Source of the DNA: Micromonospora endolithica | GTDB taxonomy: Bacteria; Actinomycetota; Actinomycetes; Mycobacteriales; Micromonosporaceae | Length of the DNA: 64,000 bases | NCBI RefSeq assembly: GCF_003626595.1 | Contig: NZ_RBAK01000005.1 | Location: forward strand, 358,613 to 422,612 | Reading direction: 5' to 3' | Shown here: positions 1 to 8,069 of the stretch, one piece after another | Numbering within the stretch: position 1 is the stretch's first letter | How the letters are laid out: each line of letters starts with the position of its first letter | Translations under genes and position numbers: made by a program | The notes under the pieces: generated by a model | The model's input: only the letters and a program-made list of their open reading frames with translations | Database searches by the model: none | What the model was told of the DNA's origin: nothing

Positions 1-104
1 CGTTCATCGAGGGTCGGTGCCTGGACCTGTCCCGGGCCGCGTTCGCCGCGATCGCGCCGCTCGGTGCCGGGCACGTGGAGGTCCGGTACGAGGTGCTCGG
101 CTGA
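1..104 (+). CDS. C-terminal end of RlpA-like double-psi beta-barrel protein (partial)
   Basis: Only the last 33 codons are present; the first complete codon starts at base 3 and TGA is at 102-104. The tail contains DLSRAAFAAIAPLGAG followed by a short strand ending EVRYEVLG. This matches the closing segment of RlpA-like double-psi beta-barrel domains, where the DLS-x-x-A-F motif precedes a Gly-rich turn. Members are exported peptidoglycan-binding or lytic proteins. The N-terminus, and so any signal peptide or partner domain, lies outside the window. A stand-alone expansin-like protein is equally possible. Confidence 0.6.
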   Translation, partial: FIEGRCLDLSRAAFAAIAPLGAGHVEVRYEVLG

Positions 105-204
105 GCCGGTGCCGGGCAGCGATCGGCCCCACCACGGGGACCGCCCGGCCAGAACATGCTCGGACGACGGGTCAGGTTCATTCACCAGTTCACGTCCATC
201 GGGC

Positions 205-1332
205 ATGCTGTGCGGTGTACGTACGAAAGCCTTCCAGTCGGGCCGCGGCCCACTGAGTCCCGGATCCCGCGCCGGTCTCGGCGCGGCCGTCGGCCTGCTC
301 GCGCTCGTGTCCGCCGTGGAGGTGGCCGACGGCCGCGCGGCGAACTACATCGCGCTGATGGTGGCCGGGCCGTTCCTCGCCGCCGCGCTGGCGTCCTGGC
401 GGGTGGTGCTGGGCGTGGGCGCCGCCGCCACCGTGCTCGGGGCGGCCTTCGCGCTCGGCGAGCGCACGGTCTCGCTCTCCACCGCCGTCGCGGTCGCCGG
501 CATCGCCCTCGGCACCGCGATGGCTGCCGCGACCGCGGCGGTACGCGAGCGGCAGGCCGAGCAGATCGCCGAACTGTCCAAGTTGGCGGCGGTCGCCCAG
601 CAGGCGGTGCTCCGGCCGCTCGGCCCCCAGGTCGGCATGCTCTCGGTGGCCGCCCGGTACATCTCCTCCACCGCCACCGCGGAGATCGGCGGTGACCTGT
701 ACGAGGCGGTCGACACCCCGTACGGCGTCCGCATGATCATTGGTGACGTACGTGGCAAGGGGCTGGACGCGGTCCGGCTGGCGAGCATCGTGCTCGGCTC
801 CTACCGGCACGTGGCGTACGAGCGGGCCGACCTGCGCGCCGTGGTGGCCGACCTGGACCGGGCGGTGGCCCGGAGCGTGGGAGACGAGGACTTCGTCACC
901 GCCGCGCTGGTCGAGGAGCGGGGCGGCACCCTGACCATCGTCAACTGCGGGCACCCGGCGCCGCTGCTGCTGCGCCGGGGTGCGGTGATCCCGCTGGAAC
1001 CGCCGGCACCGGCCCCGCCGCTGGGGTTCATGCCGGTGGTCCGCCCCCGGGTGGAGCGGCTGGAGCCCGGTGACCGGCTGCTGCTGTTCACCGACGGGTT
1101 GGGTGAGGCGCGGCGGGACGGCGAGTTCTTCCCGACCGCGGACCGGGCCTGGCGGCTGCTCGGGCACGGCACCGTCGGCGACGGGCTGGCCTCGCTGGAG
1201 GCCGCGCTGGTGGAGTGGGTGCACGGCCGCCTGGACGACGACATCGCGCTGGTCCTGATGGAGTACCGGGGCTCGCGTACCGGTTTGACCGCCGCCGTCC
1301 CGAGCTGGGAGGTCGGCGCCGCCGAGAGCTGA
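205..1332 (+). CDS. Membrane PP2C/SpoIIE-family serine phosphatase
   Basis: A 375-residue protein. Hydrophobic stretches at about 22-40, 48-62, 66-84 and 88-113 form an N-terminal membrane part. A short helix (113-135) leads into a SpoIIE/PP2C domain. Metal-site motifs are visible: GGDLYEA at 162-168, GDVRGKGLDA at about 180-189, GHPAPLLL near 249-256, LLLFTDGLGEAR at about 292-303 and DDDIALVLM near 350. Family members dephosphorylate anti-sigma-factor antagonists in partner-switching pathways. No kinase or anti-anti-sigma gene is adjacent, so the target is unknown. I chose ATG 205 because earlier in-frame starts overlap the preceding gene and give a non-hydrophobic Arg-rich lead. No clear ribosome site precedes it, so the start is uncertain. 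Confidence 0.85.
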   Translation: MLCGVRTKAFQSGRGPLSPGSRAGLGAAVGLLALVSAVEVADGRAANYIALMVAGPFLAAALASWRVVLGVGAAATVLGAAFALGERTVSLSTAVAVAGIALGTAMAAATAAVRERQAEQIAELSKLAAVAQQAVLRPLGPQVGMLSVAARYISSTATAEIGGDLYEAVDTPYGVRMIIGDVRGKGLDAVRLASIVLGSYRHVAYERADLRAVVADLDRAVARSVGDEDFVTAALVEERGGTLTIVNCGHPAPLLLRRGAVIPLEPPAPAPPLGFMPVVRPRVERLEPGDRLLLFTDGLGEARRDGEFFPTADRAWRLLGHGTVGDGLASLEAALVEWVHGRLDDDIALVLMEYRGSRTGLTAAVPSWEVGAAES

Positions 1333-1370
1333 ACGCCAGGTGTGTAATGGCTGTCACTTCCGCGATCGGC

Positions 1371-1421
1371 TTGTCGTTGGCTACCCGCGAGTAATACAGT
1401 CTGGAGTTACTGATCGGTAAC
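1371..1421 (+). promoter_or_regulatory. fadE5-like promoter with two matching palindromic operators
   Basis: A -35 TTGTCG (1371-1376) and -10 TACAGT (1395-1400) are 18 bp apart. Two near-palindromes overlap them: TACCCGCGAGTA at 1382-1393, inside the spacer, and GTTACTGATCGGTAAC at 1406-1421, just after the -10. Aligned, both fit the pattern YTAC-Y-N4-R-GTAA, and their centres are 26 bp apart. This is the layout expected for a repressor, most often TetR-type in actinobacterial fatty-acid genes. The regulator is not identified here. Confidence 0.55.
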
Positions 1422-1442
1422 TGCTGTCCGGAAGCGGGGCCA

Positions 1443-3305
1443 GTGAGCATGACCCACTACAAGAGCAACCTTCGGGACCTCGAATTCAACCTGTTCGAGG
1501 TCTTCGGGGCGGACCGGACGTTCGGCCAGGCGCCCTACACGGAGCTGGACGTCGACACCGCCCGCAGCTTCCTCTTCGAGGCCGACCGCCTGGCCCGCGA
1601 GGACCTCGCGGCCAGCTACACGGACAGCGACCGCAACCCGCCGGTGTTCGACCCGGCGACGCACACCGCGCCGCTGCCGGAGTCGTTCAAGAAGTCCTAC
1701 CAGGCGTTCATGGACTCCGAGTTCTGGCGGCTGGACCTCCCGGAGGTGCTGGAGGGCAGCAACGCCCCGCGGGCCCTGTGGTGGTCGATCGCCGAGCTGG
1801 TGCTCGGCGCCAACGCACCGATCTGGATGTACTCCTCCGGCCCCTCCTTCGCGCACGTGCTCCACGTCGAGGGCACCGAGGAGCAGAAGAAGTGGGCCAA
1901 GCTCTTCGTCGAGAAGCAGTGGGGCTCGACCATGGTGCTCACCGAGCCGGACGCCGGCTCGGACGTGGGTGCCGGCCGCGCCCGCGCCGTGCAGCAGCCG
2001 GACGGCTCCTGGCACATCGAGGGTGTGAAGCGTTTCATCACCTCCGGTGAGCACGACCTCAGCGACAACATCGTCCACTATGTGCTGGCCCGCCCGGTCG
2101 GCGTCGAGGGCGTCGGTGGTCCCGGCACCAAGGGCCTGTCGCTCTTCGTGGTGCCGAAGTACCACTTCGACGCCGAGACCGGTGAGTTGGGCGAGCGCAA
2201 CGGCGTCTACGCCACCAACGTCGAACACAAGATGGGCCTGAAGGTCTCCAACACCTGCGAGGTGACCTTCGGCGAGCACGGCGTGCCGGCCAAGGGTTGG
2301 CTGCTGGGCGAGAAGCACGACGGCATCCGGCAGATGTTCATGATCATCGAGTACGCCCGGATGATGGTCGGCACCAAGGCCATCGCCACGCTCTCCACCG
2401 GTTACCTGAACGCGCTGGAGTACGCCAAGAACCGGGTGCAGGGCGCCGACCTCACCCAGATGGCCGACAAGACCGCGCCGCGGGTCACCATCACCAACCA
2501 CCCGGACGTCCGCCGGTCGCTGCTGCTGCAGAAGTCGTACGCCGAGGGCCTGCGCGCGCTGGTCTGCTACACCGCCACCTGGCAGGACCGGGTGGCCATC
2601 GCCGAGGCGGCCGGCGACGAGAAGGCCACCAAGCTGGCCAAGCGGGTCAACGACCTGCTTCTCCCGCTGGTCAAGGGCGTCGGTTCGGAGCGGGCGTACG
2701 AGCTGCTCGGTCACGAGTCGTTGCAGACCTTCGGTGGTTCCGGCTTCCTCCAGGACTACCCGCTGGAGCAGTACGTCCGGGACGCCAAGATCGACACCCT
2801 GTACGAGGGCACCACCGCGATCCAGAGCCTCGACCTGATCTTCCGGAAGATCGTCCGGGACAACGGCAAGGCCCTGATGGCGGTCGCCGGGGAGATCCAG
2901 GAGCACATCACCTCCGAGGCGGGCAACGGTCAGCTCAAGGAGGAGCGGCAGGCGCTCGGCAAGGCGCTCGCCGAGATCCAGGCCATGCTCGGGGTGCTGA
3001 CCGGGTGGCTGGGCGAGGCGCAGGGCGGCGACACCCGGTCCCTCTACAAGGTCGGTCTGAGCAGCCGCCGGTTCCTGTTGGCGATCGGTGACCTGATCGT
3101 CGGCTGGCTGCTCCAGAAGCAGGCCGACGTGGCGCTGAAGGCGCTCGCCGGCGAGGTGTCCGCCAAGGACAAGGCGTTCTACACCGGCAAGGTGGCCGCC
3201 GCCCGGTTCTTCGCCCGCGAGGTGCTGCCGCGCATCGGTGCCGACCGGCGGATCCTCGAGGGTGCCGACCTCGACATCATGGACCTCCCGGAGGACGCCT
3301 TCTGA
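1443..3305 (+). CDS. fadE5: FadE5-type acyl-CoA dehydrogenase
   Basis: A 620-residue flavoprotein that would oxidise acyl-CoA to enoyl-CoA at the first step of beta-oxidation. It matches Mycobacterium tuberculosis FadE5 (about 611 residues) through most of its length as I remember that sequence: the HYKSNLRD-x3-FNLFEVFG opening, DRNPPVFDP near 63-71, [13 protein letters not shown] at about 164-176 (FAD/substrate loop), [12 protein letters not shown], and the C-terminal [15 protein letters not shown] and YEGTT (about 454-458), where the catalytic Glu sits. The C-terminus includes the long extra domain of this branch. GTG 1443 and ATG 1449 are both possible starts. It sits alone, with its own promoter and terminator. 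Confidence 0.93.
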   Translation: MSMTHYKSNLRDLEFNLFEVFGADRTFGQAPYTELDVDTARSFLFEADRLAREDLAASYTDSDRNPPVFDPATHTAPLPESFKKSYQAFMDSEFWRLDLPEVLEGSNAPRALWWSIAELVLGANAPIWMYSSGPSFAHVLHVEGTEEQKKWAKLFVEKQWGSTMVLTEPDAGSDVGAGRARAVQQPDGSWHIEGVKRFITSGEHDLSDNIVHYVLARPVGVEGVGGPGTKGLSLFVVPKYHFDAETGELGERNGVYATNVEHKMGLKVSNTCEVTFGEHGVPAKGWLLGEKHDGIRQMFMIIEYARMMVGTKAIATLSTGYLNALEYAKNRVQGADLTQMADKTAPRVTITNHPDVRRSLLLQKSYAEGLRALVCYTATWQDRVAIAEAAGDEKATKLAKRVNDLLLPLVKGVGSERAYELLGHESLQTFGGSGFLQDYPLEQYVRDAKIDTLYEGTTAIQSLDLIFRKIVRDNGKALMAVAGEIQEHITSEAGNGQLKEERQALGKALAEIQAMLGVLTGWLGEAQGGDTRSLYKVGLSSRRFLLAIGDLIVGWLLQKQADVALKALAGEVSAKDKAFYTGKVAAARFFAREVLPRIGADRRILEGADLDIMDLPEDAF

Positions 3306-3364
3306 GTCCCCCCGTACCGCCGAGGCGGTGCGGTTCCCGGGTGACCGACCCGGACTGAGTTGGT

Positions 3365-3402
3365 CACGATGGCCGGCGGGCAGCAGCCCGCCGGCCATCG
3401 TG
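3365..3402 (+). terminator. Hairpin terminator after the acyl-CoA dehydrogenase
   Basis: A 17-bp perfect stem (3365-3381 with 3386-3402) and a four-base AGCA loop, about 60 bases after the stop codon. There is no U-tract, as is usual for actinobacterial terminators. Confidence 0.75.
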
Positions 3403-3705
3403 CTGCGGGTCGGCTCGGGTTCGTTGATCCAAGCATTTTCGAGCACTCAGGGGCATAGGAGGCCGTTCGTCCCCGGTGTCCGGGCCACCGTCGGGCCGGG
3501 GTGGATGGTCGCCCGCCCGGCGGGGAGGTTCCGGCCGGCGCGGGCGCGCTGCGCACAGCTGCGGGCTGCGGCGGGGATGGGCGAGGGAGACGGGACCGGC
3601 CACGATTCGGTGCCACCCGTCGGGTAACCGGAGGTCCTGGCGGGTAACCGTCGGGGGTCACGTCCGAGAACGCCCAGAGCCACCGCACGGGGGAGTGCAG
3701 CGCAC
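3403..3705. other. Intergenic stretch with a pair of 10-bp direct repeats
   Basis: No gene is supported here. The only clear structure is CGGGTAACCG at 3621-3630 repeated exactly at 3641-3650. The repeats are 20 bp apart start to start (about two helical turns) and lie 56 bases before the next start codon. This may be an operator or a tandem activator site for the DUF6458 gene. Codon-like content in other frames looks like GC-rich noise. Confidence 0.35.
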
Positions 3706-3975
3706 ATGGGCATTGGTAGTGGGATCTTCCTGATCGCGATCGGCGCGATCCTCACCTTCGCCGTCCGGGCGAACGTCTGGTGGGTGGACCTGCGCGCGGT
3801 CGGCTGGGTGTTCATCCTGGCCGGGCTGGGCGTACTGCTCACCACGCTCTGGTTCTGGCAGGACCGGCGCAAGCGGGCACGAACCCTCATCGTGGAGGAG
3901 AACCGGCTCTCGCACCCGACCGCGATGATGCCGCCGCCGCCCGACCCGCCGCCGCCGACCGCGCCTCCCTCCTGA
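3706..3975 (+). CDS. DUF6458-family small membrane protein (copy 1)
   Basis: An 89-residue protein beginning MGIGSGIFLIAIGAI, with two membrane helices (about 5-21 and 30-48), a basic QDRRKRAR stretch and a Pro-rich tail (PPPPDPPPPTAPP). It closely resembles the protein at 4688-4987, and both fit the actinobacterial DUF6458 family of unknown function. A GGGGGAG ribosome site precedes the ATG. A hairpin shared with the opposite-strand sixA-like gene ends it. No biochemical role can be assigned. Confidence 0.8.
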   Translation: MGIGSGIFLIAIGAILTFAVRANVWWVDLRAVGWVFILAGLGVLLTTLWFWQDRRKRARTLIVEENRLSHPTAMMPPPPDPPPPTAPPS

Positions 3976-4008
3976 GTGGGGACGCGCCGCCACCACCGAT
4001 CACCAGCC

Positions 4009-4040
4009 GAGCCACCCGCCGGATCCCCGACGGGTGGCTC
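4009..4040. terminator. Bidirectional hairpin between convergent genes
   Basis: A 10-bp stem, GAGCCACCCG (4009-4018) with CGGGTGGCTC (4031-4040), and a 12-base loop. It serves the DUF6458 gene on the plus strand and overlaps the stop codon of the SixA-like gene on the minus strand. Confidence 0.6.
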
Positions 4041-4575
4041 AGCCGCGTGCCGTGTGCCGGGCCGTGATCGTGGTACCGCCGCGACCCAGGTCCGCCCAGT
4101 CGACCCCGGTCCGGTGCACCACCACGTCGCTGGTCCGCAGGCCGTCCGGATCCGCGCGTCCCGGGTCGAGGTACGCCGACAGCAGCGAGATGCCCGGGTT
4201 GTGGGCGATCAGCAGGACGGTACGGGCGTCCGGTTCCAACCGGTGCAGCAGGGCGAGGAGGTCCTCCGGCTGCGCCTCGTACGCGTCCGGCTCGTAGCGG
4301 ACCGCCGGTGCCGGGCCGGCGGAACCGCCCTCCGGAGGCGAGCCGGTCATCCCCATCGCCACTCCGTGCCACGTCTCCCGGGTGCGTCGTGCCGTCGAGC
4401 AGAGGACCACGTCGGGCAGCAGTCCGTGTCGGGCGAGCCAGGCTCCCGCGGCTTCCGCGTCCGCGCGTCCCCGGACGGCGAGAGCCCGTTGGGCGTCCGG
4501 TCCGTCGTCGGGCGGTTCGGCCTTCGCGTGCCGGAGCAGCACCAACGTGCGCCCCTCGGCGTAGCTGTCCGTCAT
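4039..4575 (-). CDS. SixA-like histidine phosphatase
   Basis: A 178-residue protein of the histidine phosphatase superfamily. The N-terminal catalytic signature is LVLLRHAKAEP (RHG-type, here RHAKAE, as in SixA). A later VVLCSTARRTRETW supplies the second Arg, and LLIAHNPGISLL carries the second catalytic His. SixA enzymes dephosphorylate phosphohistidine; the substrate here is unknown. Of the possible starts, the ATG at 4575 gives the family's usual length of about 160-180 residues. The gene sits on the opposite strand between two DUF6458 paralogues. Confidence 0.85.
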   Translation of the reverse strand: MTDSYAEGRTLVLLRHAKAEPPDDGPDAQRALAVRGRADAEAAGAWLARHGLLPDVVLCSTARRTRETWHGVAMGMTGSPPEGGSAGPAPAVRYEPDAYEAQPEDLLALLHRLEPDARTVLLIAHNPGISLLSAYLDPGRADPDGLRTSDVVVHRTGVDWADLGRGGTTITARHTARG

Positions 4576-4687
4576 GCTCCCAGCTTGCCCGATTGGCGAT
4601 CTCACCGGCGGGGTAAATCGATGGTGCCGCACCCTCATCGATGGCCGCGGCGGACCGAACGCCTGGAACAGCCGAGGAGGCGACGAC

Positions 4688-4987
4688 ATGGGCATTGGTG
4701 CCAGTATCTTTCTGATCGCGCTGGGGGCGATCTTCGCGTTCGCCGTGGAGGCGGACCTGGGATGGCTCAACCTGGCCGTGGTGGGCTGGGTGCTGATGCT
4801 CGCCGGCGTGGCCGGGCTGCTCACCACCCTCTACTTCTGGAACTCCCGTCGCCGTCCCGGTGCCACGGTCCGCGAGGAGCGGGTCGTCGCCGACCCGGTC
4901 GTCGCGGACCGGGTCGTACCGGTGCAGGACGACCGGGTGGTCCAGGAGTACCGCGAGGTGCGCCGGCCGGGTCACCGCCCGGTCTGA
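4688..4987 (+). CDS. DUF6458-family small membrane protein (copy 2)
   Basis: A 99-residue paralogue of the protein at 3706-3975. It opens MGIGASIFLIALGAI and has two membrane helices (about 4-20 and 28-47). The tail differs: it is charged and built on repeated Val-Ala-Asp units (VVADPVVADRVVPVQDDRVV) instead of poly-Pro. A strong GAGGAGG ribosome site (4674-4680) fixes the ATG at 4688. The gene diverges from sixA, which starts about 110 bases away. Function is unknown. Confidence 0.8.
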   Translation: MGIGASIFLIALGAIFAFAVEADLGWLNLAVVGWVLMLAGVAGLLTTLYFWNSRRRPGATVREERVVADPVVADRVVPVQDDRVVQEYREVRRPGHRPV

Positions 4988-5004
4988 CCGCGACGCACGG
5001 CCAC

Positions 5005-5034
5005 CGGGGGCTCCGCAACGGCGCGGGGCCCCCG
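5005..5034. terminator. Bidirectional hairpin terminator
   Basis: A 12-bp stem (5005-5016 with 5023-5034) with one G-U pair and a six-base loop, between the convergent DUF6458 copy 2 and the TrhA-like gene. Confidence 0.65.
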
Positions 5035-5049
5035 TTGGCGTGCCGGTGC

Positions 5050-5727
5050 TCAGGCGAACAGGGCGAAGTAGATCGCGATGTGGTGGCAGACCGCCGCGAC
5101 CAGCGTGCACGCGTGGAAGAACTCGTGGTGGCCGAACACCGTGGGCCACGGATTGGGACGGCGCAGCGCGTAGAAGATCGCGCCCACGCTGTAGATGAGA
5201 CCCCCGACGGCCAGCAGCACCAGGGCGGTCACCCCACCCTCGCGCAGGATGTCCGGCAGCATCGCGACCGACACCCAGCCGAGCGCGAGGTAGAGCGGCG
5301 CGGAGACCCAGCGCGGGGCGTGCGGCCAGACCAGCTTCACCGCCACCCCGCCCAGCGCGCCGCCCCACACCAGAGACAGCATGATCGCCGCCGCCCGCGG
5401 TGGGAGCAGCAGCACGCAGAAGGGCGTGTAGGTGCCGGCGATGAACATGAAGATCATCGAGTGGTCCATCCGGCGCATGATCTGGTAGCCGCGTTCGGTC
5501 CAGACCCGCCGATGGTAGAGCGCGCTCGTGCCGAACAGGCCGCAGACGGTCACGCTGTAGATCAGGCAGCTGACCAGCGGGGCCCAGCCGGGCCGGGCGG
5601 CGGCGATCGCGCAGAGCACGATGCCGCAGACCAGTGCGACGAAGAACGCGTAGGTGTGCAGCCAGCCGCGCATCCGGGGTTTGCCGATGTCGACCGGCTT
5701 CAGGCGAAGCGGTGCCGAGGTGCTCAC
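5050..5727 (-). CDS. Hemolysin III/TrhA-family seven-TM protein
   Basis: A 225-residue membrane protein with about seven helices, the usual size for the family. Family landmarks are the early His in RGWLHTYAFF, S-x3-H in GTSALYHRR, RRMDHSMIFMFIAGTYTPF, and the closing GHHEFFHACTLVAAVCHH with metal-binding His residues, as in PAQR/ceramidase-type folds. TrhA has been linked to membrane homeostasis; direct hemolysis is doubtful. The GTG at 5727 has no visible ribosome site. A -10-like TAACCT on the minus strand (5739-5734) ends seven bases before it, so the mRNA may be leaderless. Confidence 0.85.
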   Translation of the reverse strand: MSTSAPLRLKPVDIGKPRMRGWLHTYAFFVALVCGIVLCAIAAARPGWAPLVSCLIYSVTVCGLFGTSALYHRRVWTERGYQIMRRMDHSMIFMFIAGTYTPFCVLLLPPRAAAIMLSLVWGGALGGVAVKLVWPHAPRWVSAPLYLALGWVSVAMLPDILREGGVTALVLLAVGGLIYSVGAIFYALRRPNPWPTVFGHHEFFHACTLVAAVCHHIAIYFALFA

Positions 5728-5835
5728 CCCAACAGGTTACGACACCGTAGGTTACTTTCTGGTAGTGCCACCCGTCACGTGATCTGTCGGCTGGACGAAT
5801 CCCCGGCCTGGGGATCGATGGTGAAGTATGGCGGA

Positions 5836-6474
5836 ATGCGGATCCGACCCGTCGGTGCCCACGCTCTCCTGCTCGACTGCGCCGCGTCGAGCCCTCCCGA
5901 CACGCTGGATGTCGCGGCCCGGGTCGAGGGATGGCGGGCCGAACTCTGGCGACGCCGCGAACGGGGCGAACTGATCGCCGTGGAGATCGTCCCGGCGGCG
6001 ACGACCGTCCTGCTCGACGGCGTACCCGACCCGACGGCCACCGCCGCCCTGCTGGCCGGCTGGACCCCCACGCCCGCCACCACCACGGCCGCCGCACCCA
6101 CCGTCGAGGTTCCGGTGACGTACGACGGGGAGGATCTGCCCACGGTCGCCGATCACTGGGACGTCGACGTGCCCACCGTCGTCGAGCGCCTCGCCGGCAC
6201 GTCGTTCCGGGTGGCCTTCTGCGGTTTCGCACCCGGCTTCGCGTACCTGACCGGGTTGCCGGCCGAGTTGGCCGTGCCCCGACTGCCCTCGCCGCGTCCC
6301 CGGGTGCCGGCCGGCTCGGTCGCTCTGGCCGGCCCGTACGCGGGCATCTACCCGTCCGCCTCACCGGGCGGCTGGCTGCTCGTCGGACGGACCACGGTCA
6401 CCCTGTTCGACGTGACCGCCGACCCGCCGGCCCGGCTCGGTCCCGGCACCCGCGTCCGGCTGGCACCGGCGTGA
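5836..6474 (+). CDS. pxpB: 5-oxoprolinase subunit B (PxpB/KipI family)
   Basis: A 212-residue protein and first subunit gene of the ATP-dependent 5-oxoprolinase that returns pyroglutamate to glutamate. It opens MRIRPVGAHALLLDC, the usual start of the family (also called allophanate hydrolase subunit 1 or KipI). It carries the core FCGFAPGFAYLTGLP, then RVPAGSVALAG and GIYPSASPGGWLLVGRT. ATG 5836 is chosen because it gives the family N-terminus; ATG 5818 and GTG 5821 lie upstream in frame. Its stop overlaps the GTG of pxpC (GTGA), which indicates translational coupling in a pxpB-pxpC-pxpA order. Confidence 0.9.
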   Translation: MRIRPVGAHALLLDCAASSPPDTLDVAARVEGWRAELWRRRERGELIAVEIVPAATTVLLDGVPDPTATAALLAGWTPTPATTTAAAPTVEVPVTYDGEDLPTVADHWDVDVPTVVERLAGTSFRVAFCGFAPGFAYLTGLPAELAVPRLPSPRPRVPAGSVALAGPYAGIYPSASPGGWLLVGRTTVTLFDVTADPPARLGPGTRVRLAPA

Positions 6475-7328
6475 CCGGTGAGATCGAGGTGGTCCGCGCC
6501 GGGGCGCTGACCATGGTGCAGGACCTCGGCCGGCCCGGCTGGGCGCACCTCGGCGTACCCCGCTCGGGCGCCCTGGACCCGGGGGCGTTGCGGCTGGCCA
6601 ACCGGCTCGTCGGCAACCCCGAGTCCGCCGCCGGCCTGGAGATCACCCTGACCGGCTGCGTACTGCGGTTCCACCGGGCCAGCGCGGTCGCGCTCACCGG
6701 CGCCGACGCCGCGGTACGCGTCGACGAGCGCCCCGGCGACGTCGGCCGGCCGCTGTCCGTGCCGGCCGGGGCGGTGCTGCGCGTCGGCGCGCCCCGGACC
6801 GGGCTGCGGACCTGGCTCGCGGTCGGCGGCGGCATCACCGTCGAACCGGTCCTCGGCAGCCGCTCCACCGACACCCTCTCCGGCCTCGGGCCACCCCCGC
6901 TGCGCGACGGCGACCGGCTGCCCGTCGGCCCTCCGGCCGGCCCGCCCGCCCCGGTGGACGCGACCGCCACACCTCAGGCGCCGGGCGAGGTGCGGCTGAC
7001 CGTACGCCTCGGGCCACGCGCCGACTGGTTCACCGAGAGCGCGCGGGACCTGCTGCTGCGCGGCGCGTACACGGTGAGTCCGTTGAGCAACCGGGTCGGC
7101 GCGCGACTGACCGGCGCACCGCTGCCCCGCGCGGTGGCCGGGGAACTGCCCAGCGAGGGCATCGTCCTCGGCGCGGTGCAGGTGCCGGCGGACGGCCAGC
7201 CGCTGGTGTTCCTGGCCGACCATCCGACCACCGGCGGGTACCCGGTCATCGGGGTGGTGGACGACGTGACCCCGCTCGCGCAGGCACGCCCAGGCACTAC
7301 GGTGAGGTTCCATGGACCTCAACGCTGA
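6471..7328 (+). CDS. pxpC: 5-oxoprolinase subunit C (PxpC, biotin-dependent carboxyltransferase-like)
   Basis: A 285-residue subunit of 5-oxoprolinase. Recognisable blocks are VQDLGRPGWAHLGVPRSGALD near the start, LANRLVGNPESAAGLE, TWLAVGGGI, SNRVGARLTG, SEGIVLGAVQVPADGQPLVFLAD and HPTTGGYPVIG. These match PxpC (KipA, allophanate hydrolase subunit 2). The GTG start overlaps the pxpB stop by four bases, and the 3' end overlaps pxpA by 17 bases, so the three are surely co-translated. The length is a little short for the family but no key block is missing. Confidence 0.9.
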   Translation: MTGEIEVVRAGALTMVQDLGRPGWAHLGVPRSGALDPGALRLANRLVGNPESAAGLEITLTGCVLRFHRASAVALTGADAAVRVDERPGDVGRPLSVPAGAVLRVGAPRTGLRTWLAVGGGITVEPVLGSRSTDTLSGLGPPPLRDGDRLPVGPPAGPPAPVDATATPQAPGEVRLTVRLGPRADWFTESARDLLLRGAYTVSPLSNRVGARLTGAPLPRAVAGELPSEGIVLGAVQVPADGQPLVFLADHPTTGGYPVIGVVDDVTPLAQARPGTTVRFHGPQR

Positions 7329-8061
7329 CCTCGGCGAGGGATTCGGCATCTGGCGGCTCGACGACGACGTCGCGCTGCTGGGCCTGGTCACCTCCGCGAA
7401 CGTCGCCTGCGGCTTCCACGCCGGGGACGCGTCCACCATGCGTCGCGTCTGCGTCGGGGCGGCCGAACGCGGGGTGGCCGTCGGCGCCCAGGTCGGCTAC
7501 CGGGACCTGGCCGGCTTCGGCCGGCGACACATCGCGTACGCCTTCGCGGAGCTGCGCGACGAGGTCACCTACCAGCTCGGCGCGCTGGAGGCGTTCTGCC
7601 GGCCGCTGCGCACCCGGGTCCGCTACCTGAAGCCGCACGGCGCGCTCTACCACGCCGCGGCCACCGACGAGTCCCAGGCGGCGGCCCTGGTCGCCGCCCT
7701 CACCCAGTACGACGACCAGCTCCCGCTGCTCTGCTCACCCGGCTCGGTGGTCGCCCAGCTCGCCATGGGCGCCGGGCTGCGGGTGGTGCCCGAGGGCTTC
7801 GCCGACCGGGGTTACCTGCCCAATGGCCAGCTGGTGCCCCGGAGCGCGCCGAACGCGCTGGTCACCGACCCGGAGGAGGTGGCCGAGCGGGCGGTACGGA
7901 TGGCCACCGAACGGACCGTGGTGGCCGTCGACGGCACCGTCATCCCCTGCCCGGTGGAGTCGATCTGCCTGCACGGCGACACCCCCGGCGCGGTGCGCTC
8001 GGCCGAACTGGTCCGCGCCGCCCTCATCGAACACGGAGTAGCACTCGCCCCGTTCGCGTGA
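7312..8061 (+). CDS. pxpA: 5-oxoprolinase subunit A (PxpA, LamB/YcsF family)
   Basis: A 249-residue protein, the usual PxpA length. Family motifs are MDLNADLGEGFG, SANVACGFHAGD (metal-site residues), GAQVGYRDLAGFGRR, VRYLKPHGALYH, EGFADRGYLPNGQLVPR and ESICLHGDTPGAV. With PxpB and PxpC it forms the ATP-hydrolysing 5-oxoprolinase that scavenges 5-oxoproline formed by glutamine or glutathione breakdown. It ends eight bases before the convergent NHL/thioredoxin gene and no hairpin separates them. Confidence 0.93.
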   Translation: MDLNADLGEGFGIWRLDDDVALLGLVTSANVACGFHAGDASTMRRVCVGAAERGVAVGAQVGYRDLAGFGRRHIAYAFAELRDEVTYQLGALEAFCRPLRTRVRYLKPHGALYHAAATDESQAAALVAALTQYDDQLPLLCSPGSVVAQLAMGAGLRVVPEGFADRGYLPNGQLVPRSAPNALVTDPEEVAERAVRMATERTVVAVDGTVIPCPVESICLHGDTPGAVRSAELVRAALIEHGVALAPFA

Positions 8062-8069
8062 GAGCCGAC

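Noticed and set aside
1407..3446. A long minus-strand frame opposite the acyl-CoA dehydrogenase
   Set aside because: The plus-strand gene matches FadE5 almost end to end. The antisense product is compositionally odd, and the frame runs through the promoter and terminator.
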